From assembly GCF_947623445.1 (NCBI RefSeq), contig NC_135247.1, positions 13,642,501 to 13,706,500 on the forward strand: DNA of 64,000 nucleotides, read 5' to 3'. The DNA is from Clavelina lepadiformis (Eukaryota; Chordata; Ascidiacea; Aplousobranchia; Clavelinidae). Numbering within the stretch: position 1 is the stretch's first letter; every line of letters starts with the position of its first letter. This document shows, in pieces, positions 55,702-64,000 of the stretch. The notes beneath the pieces are model-generated. The model did not search any database, had not been told where the DNA came from, and saw nothing but the letters and a program-made list of their open reading frames with translations. The position numbers and the translations under genes were made by a program.

Positions 55702-55800
55702 GTCTAGTGTACAGGTGCACAACCACCGCATGTCTTTGTATACTAGACCCCAGCTGCTCAAATTGTGACGTCATCTGGTTGTGCATTTGTATAATAGACC
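55701..55800. mobile_element. 100-bp inverted-repeat element abutting the previous MITE
   Basis: Starts GGTCTAGTGTACAGGTGCAC and ends GTGCATTTGTATAATAGACC, inverted ends with a few mismatches; the inner pair AACCA/TGGTT continues the stem. It begins where the 55542 MITE ends, with the G at 55701 shared. Confidence 0.5.
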
Positions 55801-56792
55801 CTTATCTTATATCTTGCTTTTTTAATGATTATACCGGGTTACCACGGTTCAGCCACCATCAAAAATAAATGAAGTTGCATAAACATGCTTTGTTTGAACG
55901 ATTTGCGCCTATATGTGTGAAACAGCAAAATTTAAAATCTTGAGGTTAGGCCGTATAAGCTAGACTACACATAGGTAAGATCACAAACATTTTAAAATTA
56001 TAGCCCGCACTACGTTTGTCAGTCTGTAGACCAGCGTTGCTGGAAGTATGGCAGCTGCACGTACAAGATTCATTAACATGTATGTATATGTATACATTTG
56101 GCGTATACGCCAAATTTTTATCTTTAATCCGATTTAAAATAAATAAACCAAGAATTTAGGCTTGAATGCACGTCTTCACGCCAAAATATGCGTCTTTGCA
56201 GCTACGATTTCTCGTCGAAAACTGCCGTAAGCCTAACCCATATTATATTTTCTTTCCAGAAAGAGTTACGGCATTATACAGAGTCAATACGTTGTCTAGG
56301 CTATATTTGTATAGTGATCCAGAACAGGTCATTTGTCCACATATCCTCCCAGATTTTAACGTTACATATGTATGCAACAACGCTACCTTACAGGCGAATA
56401 AAAAACACTCCTTTTTCTGTTTGAATCAAAAAAACTTTAAGCCGTTTAAGTTCCCATGTTACAAGATCAGACTTATTTCAAGCGGAAACAAACACAGCAG
56501 AACAGAAGAAAACGAGTCTAAGAAATGTAATAAAGATGGTCAGGCCAAGTTTACCCTAAAGTCTAAACTTAATTTTAACTTACACGAAAGCCGTTAAAAA
56601 TCAAACCAAATCAAAAAATGATTACTTTGAAAATATTTAAATTTCACGATGTTTATATAATTAATCAGGCCTTGCATTTTTTTATCAAGATCATTCACCA
56701 AAAGACCTAATTAAGCCATTATCGTTAATTTAGCGAATTTACATAAAACCTGACCAATGAAATAATATGTGTACTATCTTATTCTAGAATTC
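55801..56792. other. Intergenic, one unexplained open frame
   Basis: Contains a 144-codon open frame (56166-56597) preceded internally by an acceptor-like TTTCTTTCCAG at 56249-56259. The frame is Cys- and Lys-containing but I recognise no family, and there is no matching upstream exon. It is recorded as a possible terminal exon, not as a gene. Confidence 0.35.
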
Positions 56793-57150
56793 CAGGGTTG
56801 CAACCACTAACCAAGTAATTTTTTCTGAATCGACTCGGTTTAAACTGTGACCTGAGTCAATTAAGTCAATGCCTTTAACTTAAAAATTATTCTGAGATCA
56901 CACTATGTAGGCTATTGCATTAAATTCATCAGTAAAACGTTGCCGCTGTCTACAAATTAGTCTGGTTGATACTTTTTACAGAGAATTGTAATTGTTTAGA
57001 AAAATATCCGATTTTGTTATCTAAAATCCATCATGCCCTCACAATTGTTATAAACTAACTCGAGCCATTATGGACTTTGCCTCGATTCAAGTCAGGTCAT
57101 AACAAAACGTGACTTGAGTCAAGTGAATGGCTCGAATCATTACAACACTG
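56793..57150. mobile_element. Probable hAT-like element
   Basis: The left end reads CAGGGTTGCAACC and the right end reads ATTACAACACTG, the inverted-end pattern of a common animal hAT family. Internal words (GACTCGG, TGACTTGAGTCAAG) are rich in GAGTC. A clean 8-bp duplication could not be established. Confidence 0.5.
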
Positions 57151-57273
57151 TCTAAAACCAAGAAATACATCATCCAAATTATAACAAAATTTGTGGTGAA
57201 ACAATGTAACGAAAAGTTACAACGCTTAACACAGTTTGGTAAACCTGTTGTTGATTCTTTCATTCATTTTATT

Positions 57274-59155
57274 GGCACTGGGTAAAACCTGGACACGACG
57301 CAATCCGCGGATCGTCCATGGACGGTTGAAAATGGACGATTTTTGCGTAAGCGTCCATGGACGTTTTTACGCAAAACCGACGTTTTCCCTTAGTCGTCCA
57401 TGGACGGTTGTTGAAATAGGGTTAAATCAGTTCTTTTTTAACAAAGCGTCCACGGGTGGTTTTTAGGATAAGTTTAAAGCAGTGTTTTCGAGATCGTCCA
57501 TGGACGGTTGAAAATGGACGATTTTTGCGTAAGCGTCCGTCCATGGACGATTTTAGGAAAAGCTTAAATAGCGGATAGGGGAAAGCGTCCATGGACGATT
57601 TTAGGAAAAGCTTAAATAGCGGATAGGGGAAAGCGTCCATGTACGATTTTAGGAAAAGCTTAAATAGCGGATAGGGGAAAGCGTCCATGGACGATTTTAG
57701 GAAAAGCTTAAATAGCGGATAGGGGAAAGCGTCCATGGACGATTTTAGGAAAAGCTTAAATAGCGGATAGGGGAAAGCGTCCATGGACGGTTGTTGAAAT
57801 AGGCTTAAACCAGTTCTTTTGCACCAAAGCGTCCATGGGTGGTTTTTAGGATAAGTTTAAAAAGTTTAAAGCAGTCCATGGATGGTTGAAAATGGACGAT
57901 TTTTGCGTAAGCGTCCATGGACGCCTTTAGGATAAGCTGAAATAGCGGATATGATGAAACTGTCCATGGACAGTTATTGGTTTCGAGATCGTCCATGCCC
58001 CATGGACACTTAAGAATGGCCGATTTTTGCGTAAGCGTACATGGACGATTACAGGATAAGCTGAAATAACGGATATGAGGAAAGTGTCCATGGACAGTTA
58101 TGGGATAGGCTAAATAGTGGATATGATGTAAGCGTCCAAGCATGAACAGTTTTGGGGTCATATGCTGAAATGATGGGACATGCAAAGAGTAGACCTCGGT
58201 GGGTTTAGGATAGACATAAAAGATAGCCTATATTTTGGAAGCTTGAGTGGTACAATCGGCTGGATAGGCGTAAATTATGGACAGCACCGGGTAAAAGCTT
58301 GACACGACACAATCCATAGATCGTCCATGGACGGTTGACAGTTTTCAGTAGCCTATAGGCCTAATCATTTCGTGGCATGACCAACTTTTTTAGTGACGGT
58401 AGTGTCCATGGACTGTTTTGGGATAGGCTTAAATAGTGGATATGATGTACCGGTAGTGTCCATGGACAGTTATGGGATAGGCTTAAATAGTGGATATGAT
58501 GTACCGGTAGTGTCCATGGACTGTTTTGGGATAAGCTTAAATAGTGGATATGATGTACCGGTAGTCAGGTAGTGTCCATGGACTGTTTTGGGATAGGCTT
58601 AAATAGTGGATATGATGTACCGGTAGTGTCCATGGACTGTTTTGGGATAGGCTTAAATAGTGGATATGCTGTACCGGTAGTGTCCATGGACTGTTTTGGG
58701 ATAGGCTTAAATAGTGGATATGATGTACCGGTAGTGTCCATGGACTGTTTTGGGATAAGCTTAAAAAGCGTCCTTGGACTGTTTTGAGATAGGCTTAAAA
58801 AGCGTCCGTGGACGATTTTAGGATAAGCTTAAATAGCGAATATGATGAAAGTGTCCATGGACAGCAGTTATGGGATAAGCTTAAATAGTGGATATGATGT
58901 AAGCGTCCAAGCATGGACAGTTTTGGGGTCATATGCAGAAAAGATGGGACATGCAAAGACGTCCATGGGTTTTGGGATAGACTGAAATGATGTATTTTGG
59001 ATAAACGTCCATTTAAGGGTTTTGGGTTTAAAATTAAATGATGGATGTTGGAAAAACGTCCATGGACGGTTTTTGGGTTAGGAAGCTGGATAGGCGTAAA
59101 TTATGGACAGCACCGGGTAAAAGCTGGACACGACACAATCCATGGACGGTTGAAA
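57274..59155. repeat. Left arm: tandem array with GTCCATGGAC palindromes
   Basis: The outer part has about five 48-bp units (GCGTCCATGGACGATTTTAG then GAAAAGCTTAAATAGCGGAT and AGGGGAAA). The inner part (about 58400-58750) has 54-bp units ending in GATGTACCGGTA. Variant units lie between. Terminus-like sequence recurs inside at about 58283-58338 and 59105-59150 (CACCGGGTAAAAGC, then GACACGACACAATCC). Confidence 0.9.
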
Positions 59156-59292
59156 ATTTTGAGTAATTATTTCGTGGCATGATCAACTTTTTTATTTATG
59201 TGTTTTTACTGTAAATTGTTGTTATTATTCTGATTTAGATATAACATTACTGATCTGAATATATATTATTCTGATTTGTTAGTGTAATTTAG

Positions 59293-61222
59293 ATAATTTT
59301 TGTGCTAATGGCAAATGTTTTCGTGGCACTTGGGATAAATGGATGTTTCAGCATAGAAAACATGAAAGGCAACAAGACATTTTGAATTGTGGCCTACTTG
59401 CTTTAAAGGTATTTTTAGAAAGGATGAATTCAAATTTGTGAAGATTAAGTATATAATCACTATTATTATTAGTATATATTATTATCACTAATTCAAACTA
59501 TTTGACATCACAATGTGTAATCTTGTATATTCCTAAAATCAAATTGGATTTTAATAAATTGTAAAAAATAGCTTTTCTATCAATAAGTGGCATATTGCAG
59601 GAAGCTCAAAGAATCCTTAATGAAAGTTCTTGCGAGAAACAGATTGATTTCGATACTGACAGCGAGTCCTGCAAAAAGTATCGCATGGACTTTGGCAATT
59701 TACTGCTTGATTCCACCGGTGAGAGGCTGTTTGGGTTTGAATTAGAACTGCAGTATTTGTAACATGTTATGACCTGGTTGTTGTTCAAGGTCGTTGAACT
59801 ATACCACGTATATTTCCAGAAGAGCACTAAACCATACTTATGTACAAAGTTAAGGTAAAATAGATTTATATGAAAACGACCAACATTTTTAACCTGACTT
59901 TAAACAGATTAACTATTTTGTTCATTGTTGTATTTGTAGCTGGCACATTGTTGGTCTTGAATTTGTTAACTAAATATTTTTAAAAACTGTATACTTCTGT
60001 TATTTTGTTTCTGTTTTCACAACAAATGATTTTAATGTAAAAATGCAGATAGATTTGTTTCATTTTGCAGACTATGATGTATTGCTGAGCTTTTGCAATA
60101 TATATGCCACAATCAAGGCCCATCTGAAGTTGACCAGCAAAAGACAGAATGGGTAAACCTTGCTCATCATATAATACATTAACTTGGCAGATTTAACCAT
60201 CATTGCATACAGTTTAGTTGGTATTATAAGTTGCAACTATATTACCCGTGTAGTGAAACTATTTCGAACTTGGCAGCGGCAGATATCAGATTTTGGGGAA
60301 GTTTGTTTTCAGTTTTACTGTGGTCTAGGCCAAATTTTGAACTATTTACTTTTAGCTTGATACTTCAACACGACCATGATGATCTCTATCGCCGGTTCTT
60401 CGCATGACTTAAACCTGGCTCTGATTCCAAATCATTCAATCCCCTGTTTAGAAAGCTAGCCTTTGTGCAATTTTTTTTGTGACATATTTTTTATTGGTTT
60501 TTACATCATATTGCCCAAATTTCAAACTTTTTTCCAGTTTAAATAAACAGACCTAGCGTCGTTAATGCACTGCAACTGAGTATCAAACACAAGCCATGCA
60601 CAAAGTTTGCTCATTTGTTTCAGATGTTACTCTATGTTTCTACATTCAGATAAATGTCTACGAGCACACAGGTCCAGCAGTGCATAGTTTTATTTTTGTA
60701 TAATTCCTATTCTACAACCAAAAAACCATACATACATAAAAATTACTTAACTCAAACACAACTAGAAAATTTAAAATCACTTTTAAAATTCTAGGTGTTT
60801 TAATTTTGCACTCGTGGTTCCAAAATACTTTTTTCAAGGAATTACAGTCAGTCCCGGTACTCCGTACTTTTCGTGTGATTAGTTAAAATTTTAACAAGTA
60901 TATGTTTAAAAAACACATGTTAATTACTCCTTAATAGCAATTGTAGCATCTGTTGATCTTTTTTAATCTAGAAGTGTCAAGCAAAATTGTGAACAAGTAA
61001 CCTTTACCGCGGCAAATATTGCATTTACTGCATCATCTTTTACACGAAAAGTGCTGTCTGTCCACCTCTTTGCATAAGAGATCACTTCACAAGATTTAAT
61101 TGTCTATATTGTTTTTTCAGATTGAATGCAGTCTTTGTTGTCGATGGGTTCATCAGAATTGTGTCCCAGTGATACAGCATATGTCGCAGGAATATTTTTG
61201 CAGCACCTGCAAAAAAGAATAA
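59293..61222 (+). CDS. Partial spliced gene in the Foldback core, PHD-like C-terminus
   Basis: Exons seen: 59293-59408, 59601-59718, 60071-60152 and 61121-61222. The first three agree in phase. They give a segment with CANGKCFRGTWDKWMFQHRK, then EAQRILNESSCEKQIDF and DYDVLLSFCNIYATIKAHLK. The last exon gives CSLCCRWVHQNC and YFCSTCKKE before TAA, that is C-x2-C, H-x2-C and C-x2-C as in the second half of a PHD finger. The first Cys pair is missing and the phase between exons 3 and 4 does not match, so an exon near 60153-61120 is missed or lost. No start codon or first exon is visible. Either the element's own protein or host exons caught by a MULE-type element. The product is not recognised. 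Confidence 0.5.
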
Positions 61223-61619
61223 AAGGATTAATACAAATTTTTGTGTTTGACGCAGAAGTGAATATAATCAATTTTAAGCAATACATGAAGAAATGAAATC
61301 GAGATTAGGTGTTACGCTGCTCACAGTTATAGTAAAATATGTACAATTTAACACATTAAGCTTGAGTGATGATGAAAACAACTTGGTTAAAGTCTTCAAT
61401 CACATAATTTAAAAAGTTTTTGGAATTGGACTTTATTCAGACCCAGATTGGAAAGTTTGCTGTTCTTGGGTGAGAAATCCCCTCTGCAACATTATGAAAG
61501 AATAGTCATTATATGCCCAATTAATTTTATTCCTCCCCCGCGTTCACATTCAAATATTGAGTGAGTTTTTACTGGATGGACGATGATGGTCACTTCTCTC
61601 CTGTCAACTCATCTTATAA

Positions 61620-62710
61620 CAAAATTTGTCCATGGATGCTTTTTAAGCCCCTCCCAAAACAGTCCATGGACACTTTATCAAATCCACTATTTCAGCCTAT
61701 GCCATAACTTTCCATGGACACTTTCCTCATATCCGCTATTTAAGCTTCTCCTGCAATCGTCCATGGACGCTGACACAAAAATCGTCCATTTTCAACCGTC
61801 CATGGACGATCCGCGGATTGCGTCGTGTCCAGGTTTTACCCAGTCCCGTTTTTTAAGCCTATCTCAAATCAGTCCATGGACACTACATCATATCCACTAT
61901 TTAAGCTTATCCCATAACTGTCCATGGACACTTTCATCATATTCGCTATTTAAGCTTATCCTAGAATCGTCCATGGACGTTTTTTAAGCCTATCTCAAAA
62001 CAGTCCATGGACACTACATCATATCCACTATTTAAGCCTATCCCATAATTGTCCATGGACACTTTCATCATATTCGCTATTTAAGCTTATCCTAAAATCG
62101 TCCATTGACGCTTTCCCCTATCCGCTATTTAAGCTTTTCCTAAAATTGTCCATGGACGCTTTCCTCTATCCGCTATTTAAGCTTTTCCTAAAATCGTCCA
62201 TGGACGCTTTCCCCTATCCGCTATTTAAGCTTTTCCTAAAATCGTCCATGGACGCTTTCCCCTATCCGCTATTTAAGCTTTTCCTAAAATCGTCCATGGA
62301 CGCTTTCCCCTATCCGCTATTTAAGCTTTTCCTAAAATCGTACATGGACGCTTTCCCCTATCCGCTATTTAAGCTTTTCCTAAAATCGTCCATGGACGCT
62401 TTCCCCTATCCGCTATTTAAGCTTTTCCTAAAATCGTCCATGGACGGACGCTTACGCAAAAATCGTCCATTTTCAACCGTCCATGGACGATCTCGAAAAC
62501 ACTGCTTTAAACTTATCCTAAAAACCACCCGTGGACGCTTTGTTAAAAAAGAACTGATTTAACCCTATTTCAACAACCGTCCATGGACGACTAAGGGAAA
62601 ACGTCGGTTTTGCGTAAAAACGTCCATGGACGCTTACGCAAAAATCGTCCATTTTCAACCGTCCATGGACGATCCGCGGATTGCGTCGTGTCCAGGTTTT
62701 ACCCAGTCCC
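61620..62710. repeat. Right arm: tandem array, inverted relative to the left arm
   Basis: About seven 48-bp units occupy 62100-62440, with mixed units inside them. A complete internal copy of the element terminus lies at about 61790-61850 (GATCCGCGGATTGCGTCGTG, then TCCAGGTTTTACCCAGTCCC). A unit with a rare variant palindrome (GTACATGGAC) sits 367 bp from the end, exactly where the left arm has its mate. Confidence 0.9.
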
Positions 62711-62748
62711 CATTTTATTTTTCGTCTTCAGTGTGGGGGACGAAAAAT
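62711..62748. repeat. Dispersed hairpin repeat, copy 3
   Basis: CATTTTATTTTTCGTC, spacer, GGGGGACGAAAAAT. It overlaps the Foldback target duplication, so the Foldback element appears to have inserted at the edge of this repeat. Confidence 0.45.
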
Positions 62749-62942
62749 TGTGCTGACACAGGTGGTCGCAAACATATTAGCAGTTATGATATTAATTTCC
62801 ACAAATTAGAGGGCAAATATCGCAAGACCTCGAAGGCAAAAACGTGCACTAGGTCTACGTGTTAGTATGAGAATGTAAAAAAGTTATCAGCGTCAGCATT
62901 GACAGCAGATTATTGACAGCGTCGCCATTTAAACTTTGTTGA

Positions 62943-63664
62943 GCAAAATAGACACTTTCCGAGTTACTGTCTGGGTGGCAATATTTTTTTGATCGCCAAA
63001 ACTTAACAATGGAAAATGTCGACCCACTTTGATTCTTTTTAAATTACAAACGTTCTGGCCATTGGATTGTAAAGATTTGGTTAGGTGAGTTGCATATGAA
63101 TTCCTTTACGCGTTAAAGAAAATTTGAAAATATTTTGCCTAGTTTTGATTTTGCAGTGGATTGAATTTGAACAAAATCACGTTACGTGGTCAACGTAGCA
63201 TGCGATGTAAAATACGTAAGAGTTTGCGTGCTATATGCGGTGCGTTTGAATGTAACATTTAGATTGGATTTACTTCTATTTGATTATTTTAAGCTTTGCT
63301 TGACATGCCAAACATAACTAGCCTGTGTAACGCGCCGCAGACTACACGCAAACTATTACGCATTTTATGTCGCATTCTTCCCTGACCACATACTTAGACG
63401 TCGTATCGGACAAGCCCAGTGCTAGGATTCAAACCACTGTAGAATAAGAACCTAAGCAAAATATTTTTGAATTTTTTATTTATCGCGTAAAGGAATTCAT
63501 ATTCAACTCACCTGAGCAAAATCTTTACAATCCAATGCCCAGAACGTTTGTAATTTAAAAAAGAATCAAGATGGGTCGACAATATTTTTGTTAAGTATAG
63601 GCGATTGAAACAATCCTGCCACCCAAAATATTGGCGGCAGTAACTCGGAAAGTGTCTATTTTGC
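62943..63664. mobile_element. Long hairpin (foldback) MITE, 722 bp
   Basis: Ends GCAAAATAGACACTTTCCG and CGGAAAGTGTCTATTTTGC are perfectly inverted. The arms stay complementary over some 300 bp with indels: GTCGACCCA pairs with TGGGTCGAC, GAATTCCTTTACGCG with CGCGTAAAGGAATTC, and GTAAAATACG-type words with their partners near 63355. Only a short loop remains. Flanks ACTTTGTTGA and ACTTTTTGTC might be a decayed duplication. Non-coding. Confidence 0.8.
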
Positions 63665-64000
63665 ACTTTTTGTCACTTGTCTTCAAAAATTTTGATCTAG
63701 TTTGTAGCTTTTCGATAAGATGCGTCTGTAGGTAGGTAGGGTCTAGTTATCTAGTTATTATAACTCATTGATTTGGTCATTAGATATGGAATAAAATGCA
63801 AGAGTGTTTGCAAGGCACATTTGGTAGAACCAAGGTTGATCAGTTATCACAGAGATGTTTGAACTGATTAGGGCTTAAATTACTGCATTTAAAATGAATT
63901 CTTTTTAGACGAATATCACAAAAAATGGCTAGCTGGCTGTTTGTTTCTAACTGCTTTATAGCGTTTAATACATATGTGTTTTGTGCATTTCCTAGGCATA
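63665..64000. other. No feature seen
   Basis: AT-rich tail of the window with a short GTAGGTAGGTAGG run near 63730. I see no gene or element here. Confidence 0.4.

Larger units (their letters stand above)
57274..62710. mobile_element. Foldback/MULE-like transposon, 5.4 kb
   Basis: Flanked on both sides by CATTTTATT (57265-57273 and 62711-62719), a perfect 9-bp duplication as made by Mutator-like and Foldback elements. The left end is GGCACTGGGTAAAACC and the right end in reverse is GGGACTGGGTAAAACC. About 510 bp of each end (57274-57783 and 62710-62201) is collinear and inverted, with one mismatch seen. The arms are tandem arrays of a 48-bp unit containing GTCCATGGAC. The 2.4-kb core (59160-61560) is unique and carries spliced coding exons. 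No MULE transposase is visible, so this copy is probably non-autonomous. The superfamily call rests on the 9-bp duplication, GG-starting ends and repeat-built arms. Confidence 0.85.

Noticed and set aside
56166..56597. 144-codon open frame as a gene
   Set aside because: It has an acceptor-like site inside but no partner exon, start context or recognised motif; kept only as a note in the intergenic entry.
57422..57784. Open frame with a 16-residue repeat, minus strand
   Set aside because: It is the 48-bp array of the Foldback arm read in frame; the same frame appears in the inverted arm at 62146-62562. The unit length being a multiple of three explains it.
58572..58787. Open frame with an 18-residue repeat
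   Set aside because: A product of the 54-bp repeat period in the left Foldback arm, with no start context or splice support.
57274..62710. CRISPR-like regular repeats
   Set aside because: Units are contiguous tandem repeats without unique spacers, in eukaryotic DNA, and arranged as inverted arms of a transposon.

Overview
The window is nuclear DNA of an animal. It is AT-rich, its genes are split by mostly AT-rich introns, and the recognisable proteins are standard metazoan ones: a Prp22/DHX8 spliceosomal helicase, the Golgi glycosyltransferase MGAT1 and a centrin. Gene style, LINE/CACTA/hAT content and the spread of short inverted-repeat elements suggest a marine invertebrate, perhaps a tunicate. 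The phylum is an inference, not something the sequence proves.

Layout. 1-5.0 kb is intergenic with transposon scraps and one short hAT-like MITE. 5.0-14.7 kb (+) holds a 15-exon gene for a roughly 642-residue, low-complexity, proline/serine-rich protein I do not recognise. Its introns carry a 0.76-kb inverted-repeat element and a decayed LINE that abuts a splice acceptor. 15.6-19.2 kb (-) is an uninterrupted, intronless DHX8. 20.7-30.3 kb is one large CACTA/EnSpm-type transposon with CACTG termini, subterminal repeats, a transposase gene (-) and a divergent SAM-like accessory gene (+). Each gene carries one frame break, and two hAT MITEs are nested inside the element. 32.0-40.7 kb (+) is MGAT1, with one GC-AG intron. 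41-47 kb is intergenic, with a hAT MITE carrying an intact target duplication, SINE-like pieces and a LINE reverse-transcriptase fragment. 47.0-48.4 kb (+) encodes a 123-residue single-membrane-span protein I cannot name, with a pogo-like MITE in its intron. 48.8-53.6 kb (-) is centrin, with a hAT MITE in an intron. 55.5-57.2 kb is a cluster of MITEs. 57.27-62.71 kb is a Foldback/MULE-like transposon with 9-bp target duplications, about 510-bp near-identical termini built of 48-bp repeats, and a spliced gene piece with a PHD-like zinc motif in its core. 62.9-63.7 kb is a long hairpin element.

Host genes are unrelated housekeeping functions (splicing, N-glycan maturation, centrosome/cilium) and do not form a pathway. 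The striking content is the mobile DNA: a two-gene CACTA element and a Foldback element with transposon-borne exons. All exon models are manual, built from splice-site consensus and phase agreement. The main models (the 15-exon gene, the CACTA genes, MGAT1, the 123-aa gene and centrin) keep phase throughout, except at the two CACTA frame breaks described. The gene inside the Foldback element has one phase break.
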